Assembly (NCBI GenBank): GCA_910583965.1
Contig: CAJUAE010000040.1
Coordinates: 1 to 28,934, forward strand
DNA from: an uncultured Lachnospiraceae bacterium
GTDB taxonomy: Bacteria; Bacillota; Clostridia; Lachnospirales; Lachnospiraceae
Length of the DNA: 28,934 nucleotides
Direction: 5' to 3'
The number at the start of each line of letters is the position of its first letter. Position 1 is the first letter of the stretch. A program made the translations under genes and the position numbers. The notes under the pieces were generated by a model. The model was not told the DNA's origin. It saw nothing but the letters and a program-made list of their open reading frames with translations, and searched no databases. Positions 8,096 through 15,623 of the stretch are shown piece by piece.

Positions 8096-8794
8096 ATGAA
8101 CAAAATAGGAATTATTGGTGCAATGGAGTTGGAAGTTGCAGCATTAAAATCAAAATTAGAACTTAAAAATGTTGTGGACAAGGCTGGCATGAAATTCCAT
8201 GAAGGAATACTAAATGGAAAAGATGTTGTGATAGTACAGTGCGGTATTGGAAAGGTAAACGCGGGTATCTGTGTACAGATTTTAGCAGATTTATTTGCAG
8301 TAAATACTGTGATTAATACGGGTGTTGCTGGTTCGCTGCGCGCAGAAATCAATATTGGAGATATTGTTGTTTCTACAGATGCTTGTGAGCATGATATGGA
8401 TGTCAGCGCACTTGGATATGAGCCGAGTATTATTCCGCAGATGGAGACATCTTTCTTTAAAGCGGACAGAAAGCTTATTGAGGAGGCAATTGCGGTTTGC
8501 CGTGAAGTGAATCCAGAAATTAATGTGTATGAAGGGCGCATAGTAAGTGGCGACCAGTTTATTTCAGATGGTGCAGTAAAAGATAGACTGATTCAGCAGT
8601 TTGATGGTTCTTGTGCGGAGATGGAGGGAGCAGCGATTGCCCACGCGGCATTTTTAAATAAGATTCCTTATATAGTGCTGCGTGCAATTTCGGATAAGGC
8701 AGATGGCAGTGCACATATGGATTATCCAGAGTTTGAGCGTGCAGCAGCAGCGCATTGTGCGAAGCTGGTGGAGAATTTAGTGGCGCGATTATAA
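8096..8794 (+). CDS. mtnN: 5'-methylthioadenosine/S-adenosylhomocysteine nucleosidase
   Basis: Hydrolyses MTA and SAH (and 5'-deoxyadenosine) to adenine plus the thioribose product, recycling inhibitory by-products of SAM-dependent reactions in the cytosol. The 232-aa protein starts MNKIGIIGAME. E13 aligns with the general base E12 of the E. coli enzyme and D200 (ISDKAD) with the catalytic aspartate D197; GVAGSL, SGDQFIS and EMEGAA motifs are present. The ATG at 8096 is chosen over an in-frame TTG at 8078 because GGAGG at 8080-8084 sits just before it. The next gene, a SAM methyltransferase whose product SAH this enzyme would clear, begins 23 bases downstream, so the pairing makes biochemical sense. 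Confidence 0.95.
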   Translation: MNKIGIIGAMELEVAALKSKLELKNVVDKAGMKFHEGILNGKDVVIVQCGIGKVNAGICVQILADLFAVNTVINTGVAGSLRAEINIGDIVVSTDACEHDMDVSALGYEPSIIPQMETSFFKADRKLIEEAIAVCREVNPEINVYEGRIVSGDQFISDGAVKDRLIQQFDGSCAEMEGAAIAHAAFLNKIPYIVLRAISDKADGSAHMDYPEFERAAAAHCAKLVENLVARL

Positions 8795-8817
8795 AACGAA
8801 AAAAGGAGACAAACTTC

Positions 8818-9417
8818 ATGTTTTGGGATAAAGTGTCAGGATTGTATGATTTTGTGGAAACAGTATATAATGGTAAGGTTTATCGGAGTTTAGGAAAAAC
8901 AGTAGCTGCTCAGATTGAACAAGAAGATGTTGTGCTGGAATGTGCTTGTGGAACTGGTGCAATCAGCCGATATATCGCACCAAAATGTAGGCAGTTCATT
9001 GTAACTGATTTTTCCAAAGGAATGTTAAGACAAGCTGCAAAAAAGTGTCGAAATTTTGAAAATATAACAATAAAGCGCGCGAATATGACACAGTTAAAAT
9101 GCCAAGACAGTAGATTTGATAAAGTGGTAGCAGGCAATGTGTTGCATTTGTTGGAAGAACCTTGTGCTGCAGTTAAAGAATTGGAGCGCGTGTGTAAAAC
9201 AGGGGGTAAAATTATTATTCCGACATATATCAATGCGCATCAAGGTGTTAATCAATATGCAGTGCGTTTGCTTGAGGGGGTAGGAGTAGATTTTAAACGA
9301 CAGTTTAATTTGGATTCATACAAGAAATTTTTTCAAGATGCAGGATACAAAAAGGTTGACTATATTGTTATAAATGGGAGGATGCCTTGCGCTGTAGCAA
9401 TGATTACAAAACAATAG
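8818..9417 (+). CDS. Class I SAM-dependent methyltransferase (UbiE-like)
   Basis: A 199-aa protein with motif I (VVLECACGTGAIS, residues about 38-50), the acidic DFSKGML motif II region and the VAGNVLHLLEEP motif typical of UbiE/COQ5-type methyltransferases. The substrate cannot be determined. The ATG at 8818 follows AAAAGGAGA. It forms a two-gene operon with mtnN. The stop codon lies inside the 7-bp target duplication (ATAGTAT, 9414-9420) of a 204-bp MITE, so the insertion landed on the gene end without changing the reading frame. Confidence 0.88.
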   Translation: MFWDKVSGLYDFVETVYNGKVYRSLGKTVAAQIEQEDVVLECACGTGAISRYIAPKCRQFIVTDFSKGMLRQAAKKCRNFENITIKRANMTQLKCQDSRFDKVVAGNVLHLLEEPCAAVKELERVCKTGGKIIIPTYINAHQGVNQYAVRLLEGVGVDFKRQFNLDSYKKFFQDAGYKKVDYIVINGRMPCAVAMITKQ

Positions 9418-9420
9418 TAT

Positions 9421-9624
9421 GATACCAGGGTCAAAAGGTCAAGAAATCCGATGCAAGCAAGCTTGCAAGAGGATTTTTGAACTTGGGACCCGCAAAAACA
9501 CCGAAAAGTAGCCATTTTTCACAGAAAAATGAGCGAATTTGAGGTGTTTTAGGATTGCGGGAGCATGAAATGCGGAGCAATCCGTGGTATCATAGGGGGC
9601 AAAATACTTTTTGACCCCAACATC
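9421..9624. mobile_element. 204-bp MITE, copy 1, with 7-bp target duplication
   Basis: The ends read GATACCAGGGTCAAAAGG and, on the opposite strand, GATGTTGGGGTCAAAAAG, an imperfect 18-bp inverted repeat. It is flanked by ATAGTAT on both sides (9414-9420 and 9625-9631). Internal stems include TGCAAGC/GCTTGCA (9452-9467), AAATCC/GGATTT, AAAACACC/GGTGTTTT, CATTTTTC/GAAAAATG (9513-9531) and GGATTGC/GCAATCC (9552-9583). The left end GATACCA can also pair with TGGTATC at 9585-9591. It is non-coding and nearly identical to the copy at 22177. Confidence 0.9.
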
Positions 9625-9631
9625 ATAGTAT

Positions 9632-9874
9632 ACAATATCGGGAGGAAATAAGCGATAACAACTAAGAAACAGTGGTATCTATGTAAATAGATGTAGACAA
9701 AGGGAAAAGATTATGCGTTGCAAAAGGTTACTTGTGTCAGAAAATAGTAGTTTTTGATTTGTGTTTTCCGCAAAAAGCGGAGAATTTATGAAAATATGAA
9801 AATGTTTTTTGAGGCCGCATAAAATATCGTTTAGGGATTTTGAGAGATATTGGATATAAACGGAGGTATTATTG
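9632..9874 (+). other. GH42 leader, possibly a decayed structured leader element
   Basis: No gene was found. The stretch holds a TCCGC-AAAAA-GCGGA hairpin (9767-9781) followed by AGAATTTATG, and then TTTTTTGAGGCCGC (about 9805-9818). This order resembles the AAAA-loop hairpin, ATG and TTTGAGCCGC parts of the leader elements at 5873 and 22911, but the right hairpin arm is lost. The relation is weak. Confidence 0.3.
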
Positions 9875-11863
9875 ATGGGAATACATTTTGGAGTGGATTA
9901 TTATCCAGAGCACTGGCCCAGAGAGCGCTGGGAAATCGATGTGCAACTCATGAAGGAAATGGGTGTGCAAGTGGTGCGCATGGCAGAGTTTTCTTGGTTT
10001 AAGATGGAACCAGTATTGGGCGAGTTTCATTTTGAGTGGCTAGAGGAGGCGGTTGCACTTCTCGACCGCTATGGGATTAAAACAATTCTCGGTACTCCCA
10101 CGGCGGCACCTCCAGCGTGGATTGTACGGACAAATCCAGAGCTACAGCCAATTGATAGGGAAGGAAGACGTAGATTTTTTGGTGGACGTCATCATGACTG
10201 CCAGTCAAATCCAGTTTATCATGCTCATATTAAACGCTTTGTGACTGCGTTTGCAAAACGTTTTGCGGACAATCCGGGAGTAATTGGCTGGCAGATTGAC
10301 AATGAGCTTGGCAATTCACATAATGATTTGTGTATGTGCACCTCTTGTAGACAATTCTACCAGAAATGGTTACAACGAAAATATGGTACGATTGAAGCGT
10401 TGAATAATGCGTGGGGGACTGCGTTTTGGAGTCAAGGATACAATAACTTTACACAAATTGGAACTCCTCTTATTACGGCAGCAGGTGAAAATCCGTCAGC
10501 AATGCTTGACTGGAAGTGTTATTGTTCCGATTTGATTGTGAATTTTGCTGATTGGCAGGCAGATATGATTCGCAAGATTTGTCCAAAGCATTTTATTACA
10601 CATAATTTTATGTGTTTTGACAATAAGGTAGATTATTATGATTTAGCAGGATTGCTAGACTTTGTATCAAATGATATCTATCCCGCAGGACATTGGCAAA
10701 AGCAACCACATCAGCCTGAGAGTGAGCTTGCAGCATGTCATGACGTGATTCGCGGCTATAAGAAAAAGCCATTTTGGATGATGGAGCAGCAGTCAGGAAT
10801 GGCAGGTTGGGAAATAATGGGACGAGCGTTGGAGCCAGGACAGATGTCAGCGTGGGCGATGCAGTCAGTTGCGCATGGAGCTGACACAGTAGTTTTCTTC
10901 CGGTGGAGAACGTGTGCGATGGGGACAGAACAATTCTGGCATGGGATTTTGGGACACAGTGGAAAACCAGGTAGGATTTACAAGGAAGCGAAGAAACTAA
11001 CACAGACATTTACAAAATATATGGAAGATTTTGAGGGAAGTATGCCAAGTCCTGAAGTTGCAATCGTCCATAGCTTTCGACAGAATTATGCGTTGGATAT
11101 TCAGCCGAATCACCCACAGTTGCGCTATGTAGAACAGCTTCAAAAGTATTATAAAGCACTGTACGACAAGAAAATTCCGGTGGATTTTGTACAGGATATG
11201 GACGATTTCTCACAATATAAGTTGGTGATTGCACCACTTCAATATTTAATGACACCTGAGTTAGAACAGCATTATATAGAGTATGTGGCGAATGGAGGAC
11301 ATCTCGTTCTGACAATGCGCACTGGTGTAAAAGATGCAAATAACCTGTGTATGACAGAAATGGAATTGCCTGGACGGCTTGGGGAGTTGTGTGGTATTGA
11401 AGTGCCAGAGTATGACTGTTTACTTGAGACAACAGGTGGCGTGCTCTATGGAAAAAAAGAGTATGCAATTGAAAAATGGTGTGATATTATTACGCTGAAT
11501 GGAGCATGTCAAATTGCAGAATATTCTACTGGTTTTTACAAGCAGACGCCTGCTATTACAGAAAATAAGTATGGCAATGGCATTGCATGGTATATTGGTA
11601 CTGAGCCAGGTGAGGAGCTAATGGAAGATATTATGACTTATATCACTGGAGTCTGTGAAATCGAGACACTTGGTACAGCGGGGGACGGCGTGGAAATGAT
11701 GACTCGTGAGAATGAAGATAAAGTATGGCTGTTTGTCATCAATCATACCAATGATGAGCAGGTTTACCATCTTCATGGAAGATATACACTTCTGGAAGGA
11801 GAACGAGAAGAAATGCTCAAACCCTATGAAGTGCAGCTTTTTGTGGGGAATAAACGCAAGTAA
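9875..11863 (+). CDS. Beta-galactosidase, glycoside hydrolase family 42
   Basis: Cleaves terminal beta-galactosides (lactose or plant and host galacto-oligosaccharides) in the cytosol; there is no signal peptide. The 662-aa length is normal. The N-terminal (beta/alpha)8 barrel carries the general acid E144 in GWQIDNELGN and the nucleophile E304 in WMMEQQSG. Four cysteines, C109, C153, C155 and C158, match the structural zinc cluster of GH42 enzymes. The glutamine-amidotransferase-like trimerisation domain and a small C-terminal beta domain follow. ATG at 9875 is preferred to the adjoining TTG, with CGGAGG ending 8 bases before it. No transporter is adjacent, so uptake must be encoded elsewhere. 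Confidence 0.95.
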   Translation: MGIHFGVDYYPEHWPRERWEIDVQLMKEMGVQVVRMAEFSWFKMEPVLGEFHFEWLEEAVALLDRYGIKTILGTPTAAPPAWIVRTNPELQPIDREGRRRFFGGRHHDCQSNPVYHAHIKRFVTAFAKRFADNPGVIGWQIDNELGNSHNDLCMCTSCRQFYQKWLQRKYGTIEALNNAWGTAFWSQGYNNFTQIGTPLITAAGENPSAMLDWKCYCSDLIVNFADWQADMIRKICPKHFITHNFMCFDNKVDYYDLAGLLDFVSNDIYPAGHWQKQPHQPESELAACHDVIRGYKKKPFWMMEQQSGMAGWEIMGRALEPGQMSAWAMQSVAHGADTVVFFRWRTCAMGTEQFWHGILGHSGKPGRIYKEAKKLTQTFTKYMEDFEGSMPSPEVAIVHSFRQNYALDIQPNHPQLRYVEQLQKYYKALYDKKIPVDFVQDMDDFSQYKLVIAPLQYLMTPELEQHYIEYVANGGHLVLTMRTGVKDANNLCMTEMELPGRLGELCGIEVPEYDCLLETTGGVLYGKKEYAIEKWCDIITLNGACQIAEYSTGFYKQTPAITENKYGNGIAWYIGTEPGEELMEDIMTYITGVCEIETLGTAGDGVEMMTRENEDKVWLFVINHTNDEQVYHLHGRYTLLEGEREEMLKPYEVQLFVGNKRK

Positions 11864-11939
11864 AAAAGTAACATTTCCCACTTGATTAAGAATTGTGTAC
11901 TTATGAAAAGTGATAACAGCAAGTATTTTATAGGAATCC

Positions 11940-11997
11940 TCCATTCAGACAGAAATGAGAACGATGTAGTCTACAACTTCCATTTCTGTTGGATGGA
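11940..11997. terminator. Long hairpin between convergent genes
   Basis: TCCATTCAGACAGAAATG pairs with CATTTCTGTTGGATGGA with one bulge and one mismatch, enclosing an inner GTAG/CTAC palindrome. It lies between the convergent GH42 and nucleotidyltransferase genes and probably ends both transcripts. Confidence 0.5.
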
Positions 11998-12005
11998 AGA
12001 TTAAC

Positions 12006-12785
12006 TTATATATTCAAATTAATAAACAATGTATTTAATGCTGTCCAATCTGCGGTGCGGTCGTCGGTCATTGCATCAATACTCTCTTTATAGTAGGCAA
12101 GTTGTTTTTCGATATATGTGTTAAGGCGGTCAATCCGAGGAGCTTTCTCAGATTCCGCCATTTGCATTTTGGCATTGACAAGTTGATGCATTATTTCCTT
12201 GTATTCTGATTCTAAGATTTCATCTACCAATTCTTGAAATAAAACGGGAGGTGGACAGGCTTTTTTCTCAATCCATTTACAAGCTAGAATTGGGCGTAGT
12301 ACGTAGAAATATTTCTTATATTTTACCAAATCATCTGTTAAATGTTCGTGATAATTTTTCCGCGCAGTGCCATAATAATGATACATTGTGGATTTGCAAG
12401 AAAAATATCTTTTGGATATCCTATAGATTTTTTGCCATTCTGGTGTGGTGTAGTATACAATTGGAGAGGTTGCCCATTCAAATAAAGTTGCGTTGGATTT
12501 GTGAAAATGCTGCAAAGTTTTGGATAAATCCCAGCCATTGATATCAAGTGTTTCATCAAGTGCCCAATCAATAAAGTCTTGTTTGGGTTGCAGTTCCAAA
12601 TAATAGTGTTGTGGACGTACATAAATAAAACGCACATCATAATCACTGTCAGGTGATGCAAATCCCCAAGCACGACTGCCAGACTCGACAGCATGAAGTA
12701 TTGTCACATGTTCTTTTTCCTCGATTTCTTTTAACTTCAAGGCGACAAGTTCCTCAATAGAACCCTCAAAATCTCTATATTTCAT
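12006..12785 (-). CDS. RlaP-like nucleotidyltransferase (PF10127 type), second of a pair
   Basis: A 259-aa protein of the DNA polymerase-beta nucleotidyltransferase superfamily. The active-site signature is clear: G-S-R-A-W-G (residues about 36-41) followed by D-S-D-Y-D, giving the GS...DxD pattern that binds Mg-NTP. The pattern GSRAWGFASPDSDYDVRFIY is typical of the YcgL/RlaP family, some members of which belong to RNA-repair systems; whether this one modifies RNA is not known. The lone AAAGGG about 12 bases before the ATG is a weak ribosome site. It is encoded 91 bases downstream of a related nucleotidyltransferase on the same strand, and the two are probably co-transcribed. Confidence 0.8.
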   Translation of the reverse strand: MKYRDFEGSIEELVALKLKEIEEKEHVTILHAVESGSRAWGFASPDSDYDVRFIYVRPQHYYLELQPKQDFIDWALDETLDINGWDLSKTLQHFHKSNATLFEWATSPIVYYTTPEWQKIYRISKRYFSCKSTMYHYYGTARKNYHEHLTDDLVKYKKYFYVLRPILACKWIEKKACPPPVLFQELVDEILESEYKEIMHQLVNAKMQMAESEKAPRIDRLNTYIEKQLAYYKESIDAMTDDRTADWTALNTLFINLNI

Positions 12786-12876
12786 TGGATAGCACCCTTT
12801 CTTTCAATTGACATTTTACTGTGAATTAATCTGTTTTGCTGTCAGTTGATTTTTTACATTGATAGGTTTGAATTTT

Positions 12877-13896
12877 TTATAGTGTATCAAGCACCACTTT
12901 CTCGTTGACAGCCATCACATATTCCTGTACTTGTTTCATATCGGGTTCGTCAGGAAGCATAGTATGTGCCGCTGCGCTGTCCAGTTTTTTCTCATAATCA
13001 TTTAACAGCTCATAAAATTCATTCCGAAAAGTGCCATCCGATTTCTGATAACTACCGTTTCGGATTTCGTGTAGAAGTTGGTGTTCTTCTTTGCGATAGG
13101 TATGAATCTCACCTTTTTCCAATATGTCAATTGCCATCATAAAAAGTCGTATCAAATGCATAGCGTGTTTGTTCAAATGATTATCGTCTTTCTTGCGGTT
13201 ACGTTTTCCAAGCTTATCATAATCTTTGACAATATTATTCATCTCATTCCAAATATTTTTATAGTCCCGTAGCGGATAGTGTTTGAGATTGGTATCTACA
13301 AAGATTTCCTTCTCCAAATTAGGATTGATTGCCGTGTCTGTGTAAATGTGAATCGCGCCATTTTCAAAAGATGTATAGCGTTTTCGGAAATCATGCATTG
13401 CATTTTTGACAGAGTTAAAAATGTGTTGTTCTTTTTCTCGTTGTGGATAAGAATCTCTTGCGAGTGCATTCTGTAGACGTCGTAGTTGGGCGTCCGCGTA
13501 GCCGCCAAAAGAATGAATTGCACGCTTTGACAAAAAGAGATGTGCATTGTTAATTAGTTCCTGTCCAAGTGGGTGTAGGTACAGATAATGTTCAGGGTTT
13601 AACCCAAGTAGTTCAATCGTGTTTGGATTACAACTTAAAAGCAGCGTAATCATTTTCATAAAACTATAGATTACCGTATCGGTTTGCGTGTCTACATACT
13701 GTTCAAAGTTTGTCAATCCAATTAAGTCGAACTTGCTATTTAAAGCCACACCCCTGACATCGATGTCACTATTTTCGTTGTTAGTACCATAAGAATAACT
13801 TCCAGCAAGTCCCAATAAAATTACATGTTTGCCTAGATGCGTGTCGGATTGTATGAAATTGTAAGCTTCTGAAGTTAAAATTTTAGAATCAATCAT
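12877..13896 (-). CDS. RlaP-like nucleotidyltransferase (PF10127 type), first of a pair
   Basis: A 339-aa relative of the protein at 12006-12785. The nucleotidyltransferase core has G-S-Y-S-Y-G followed by N-S-D-I-D (residues about 32-46), again the GS...DxD metal and nucleotide site. The helical C-terminal half is longer than in its partner. GAGGTG lies 6 bases before the ATG. The two genes differ enough that they are not a recent tandem duplication. No RNA ligase, which accompanies RlaP proteins in described RNA-repair loci, is present in the window, so the activity and target remain open. Confidence 0.8.
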   Translation of the reverse strand: MIDSKILTSEAYNFIQSDTHLGKHVILLGLAGSYSYGTNNENSDIDVRGVALNSKFDLIGLTNFEQYVDTQTDTVIYSFMKMITLLLSCNPNTIELLGLNPEHYLYLHPLGQELINNAHLFLSKRAIHSFGGYADAQLRRLQNALARDSYPQREKEQHIFNSVKNAMHDFRKRYTSFENGAIHIYTDTAINPNLEKEIFVDTNLKHYPLRDYKNIWNEMNNIVKDYDKLGKRNRKKDDNHLNKHAMHLIRLFMMAIDILEKGEIHTYRKEEHQLLHEIRNGSYQKSDGTFRNEFYELLNDYEKKLDSAAAHTMLPDEPDMKQVQEYVMAVNEKVVLDTL

Positions 13897-13966
13897 AATG
13901 CACCTCGTTCGCGTTGATTATACATTTTGGTAAGGGTTATTTTGGGGATATGGCTTTAGAAATGTC

Positions 13967-14003
13967 AAAAAAGCACCCACAATATATCTTTTGGTGCTTT
14001 CTG
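13967..14003 (-). terminator. Rho-independent terminator on the minus strand
   Basis: On the minus strand AAAGCACC pairs with GGTGCTTT and is followed by a run of T. It lies downstream of the 73-aa gene and upstream of the nucleotidyltransferase pair. The remaining bases of 13897-14261 hold no recognisable gene. Confidence 0.65.
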
Positions 14004-14261
14004 CATTTAATATCATTTCTTTATTCCATTTTTGTCAAATTTTATCTTATAGATTTTATAAGAGCAAACGGCAATTGAAAAATAAAGCCGAAACAAAAGA
14101 ATCCTTTCGCTAAGGAACTGTCGAGAAACAATTTATACATTTAATCTAATCCTTATGTACAGCATCATTGCTTGTAGAAGTTATTTTCAACAGTTCTTAA
14201 TACAATGCGTTATCTTGCATATTAAAAGAAATACAACTTATCCCAAAAGTAGATATATAAA

Positions 14262-14483
14262 TTATTGGAATATGCCCTTTAAAGTATCTACAACTTTAGA
14301 GGCATCATCTATCGTTAGCTTTGCCTTTACACCATCAATAATTTTCATTACGATATCATCTGGTAAATCAACACCAATCATCTTTTCAATCACCTTTACA
14401 GGTTCCTTGTCAAATTGGTCTTTAATATTAGGATTTTTGGAAATCTCCTCAATTATTTTACTAATTTGTTCTTTAATATCCAT
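14262..14483 (-). CDS. 73-aa NHLP-leader-like small protein
   Basis: A short acidic/basic helical protein. Residues about 17-47 (NPNIKDQFDKEPVKVIEKMI then GVDLPDDIVMKII) have the D/NP...DPxxVIEx-GVDLP...VxKII layout of the nitrile-hydratase-like leader (NHLP) domain found in some RiPP precursors. The C-terminal part (about 48-73) is again charged and helical, with no Gly-Gly site and no Cys/Ser/Thr-rich core peptide, and no modifying enzyme lies nearby. It may therefore be a stand-alone protein using the leader fold. AGAGAGGA sits just before the ATG, supporting real translation. It is a single gene with its own terminator; function unknown. Confidence 0.7.
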   Translation of the reverse strand: MDIKEQISKIIEEISKNPNIKDQFDKEPVKVIEKMIGVDLPDDIVMKIIDGVKAKLTIDDASKVVDTLKGIFQ

Positions 14484-14742
14484 TTTGTAGTCCTCTCTTT
14501 ATTAAATGAAGTATAGTTTTCCTTACAAATTTTTGCTTGTAGGATACCTTATTTTATTACGGATTTTATTGTACAATAGAATTATAAAAAATTCAAGAAG
14601 TTCGTAACGATAAATCCCCAATTTAAATTTGAGCATCTTTTAGCCCAAGCAGTATAAGCAGTTTCTATTCATTTTTAAATCATAACTAAAGTAAATTTTA
14701 AAAAGCTGTAAACTGGTGAAATAATATTATAATCATAAAAAA
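14484..14742. other. AT-rich intergenic spacer
   Basis: This spacer separates the 73-aa gene from the XRE gene terminator. I see no gene, repeat or strong promoter in it, apart from weak A/T-rich -10-like sequences on the minus strand upstream of the 73-aa gene. Confidence 0.4.
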
Positions 14743-14796
14743 TAGAAACAGGAATTCTATTTATTATATCATGGCATGACAGGAATCCTGTTTTTT
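14743..14796 (-). terminator. Terminator hairpin after the XRE gene
   Basis: ACAGGA(T)TTC-type arms pair across about 25 nt, with T-rich sequence beyond the hairpin on the minus strand; the plus-strand side also has a T7 run. It lies just past the XRE stop codon and may act in both directions. Confidence 0.55.
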
Positions 14797-14804
14797 TGAG
14801 TACA

Positions 14805-15065
14805 TCATTTCTTTTTCTTTTCAGCAATTTGCATTTCTCGTTTCTTCTGGAAGGATTCTTCTTCCGTTGTAATTTCAAAAGTTAAAATGTCCTCTGGTCG
14901 GCAATGAAGAATAAGACATAATTCATTGATGGTATTCGTGGTGATTGGCTCCCCTTTGGACATTCTTTGTAGGGTATTACTACTAATATTATAGTGGTGT
15001 ATAAGGGAATATTTTGTAATACCTCTCGCAGACATTGTTTTCCAGCAATTTTCGTAATTAATCAT
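14805..15065 (-). CDS. Small XRE-family transcriptional regulator
   Basis: An 86-aa protein consisting mainly of one Cro/C1-type helix-turn-helix (HTH_26-like): TKYSLIHHYNISSNTLQRMS contains the helix pair, and the end of the domain reads TINELCLILHCRPEDILTF. A lysine-rich tail follows. Such single-domain regulators are common in Firmicutes; the target is unknown. The start is the ATG at 15065, preceded by GGGGGAG; in-frame codons further upstream only translate the leader hairpin (giving KAAWG). A complete structured leader element (15066-15258) sits directly upstream on the same strand, and a secreted-protein gene diverges from the other side. Confidence 0.88.
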   Translation of the reverse strand: MINYENCWKTMSARGITKYSLIHHYNISSNTLQRMSKGEPITTNTINELCLILHCRPEDILTFEITTEEESFQKKREMQIAEKKKK

Positions 15066-15258
15066 AAAACTCCCCCATGCCGCCTTTTGGCGGCTCAAGT
15101 AGAAATGAAAAACGCTGTCCTTTGCGTTTTTCCTGTGTGAAACTTAATCGTTCTTAGGCAGTGTCTTTTGCTGCCTTAGAACGATTTTTCACACGAACTC
15201 CCATCTGCCCGCTTTTGCGGGCGTACCAATCAGGAGGTGTGAAATTTTAATTTCACAC
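15066..15258 (-). promoter_or_regulatory. Structured leader element with 16-codon small ORF (copy C)
   Basis: Read on the minus strand: palindrome GTGTGAAATT/AATTTCACAC (15258-15237), CACCTCCT (15239-15232), hairpin GCCCGC-AAAA-GCGGGC (15222-15207), then an ATG at 15204 opening a small ORF MGVRVKNRSKAAKDTA with stop at 15154. The ORF spans the stem GTGTGAAA / TTTCACAC (15194-15187 / 15142-15135), whose inner arms match at 12 of 13 positions (15183-15171 / 15161-15149). A hairpin AAAAACGC/GCGTTTTT follows, then TTGAGCCGCC-AAAA-GGCGGC (15094-15079) and ATGGGGGAG as ribosome site of the XRE gene. This is the best-preserved copy in the window. Confidence 0.8.
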
Positions 15259-15348
15259 TACTCACTCCTATAATGTATTTTAGTATATGTATAAAATATT
15301 AAACATATGCAATATTTTGCTATTGTTAATTAATTGAATATGTATATC

Positions 15349-15377
15349 TTGTATTAGATGAAATAATATGCTATAAT
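15349..15377 (+). promoter_or_regulatory. Sigma-A promoter for the secreted 202-aa protein
   Basis: TTGTAT (15349-15354) and TATAAT (15372-15377) with a 17-base spacer. This implies a leader of about 320 nt that contains the inverted repeat at 15444-15568 and the palindrome at 15624-15647. Confidence 0.6.
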
Positions 15378-15443
15378 CTACAAATACAATATGTTGAATG
15401 TATTGAAAGTTTTTGTTTTTAGAAAATTTTTTAAATAATACAT

Positions 15444-15568
15444 AACTTGTTTACTGGCGAGTTAAAAGTTCTATTTTTTACGCTATATATTGTATGTTGG
15501 AAAGTTAAAATACTACTATATATAGCACTATTTTTCATGAAAGTGTGCGAACTTTTAACTCTCAAGTT
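15444..15568. repeat. Imperfect inverted repeat of about 125 bp
   Basis: GAGTTAAAAGTT (15459-15470) pairs perfectly with AACTTTTAACTC (15550-15561), extended outside by AACTTG/CAAGTT and inside by GCTATATAT/ATATATAGC. It could be an old MITE or a leader hairpin. No target duplication was found. Confidence 0.5.
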
Positions 15569-15623
15569 GTTTATACAACAGTCATAAAAAGTATAGAAAC
15601 AAATAAACTACTAGGAGGAACTA

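Noticed and set aside
11876..11900. Fourth copy of the ribU-flanking repeat (TTCCCACTTGATTAAG)
   Set aside because: Only about 14 bases resemble CTTCCCTACTTGATTG and no hairpin partner is present.
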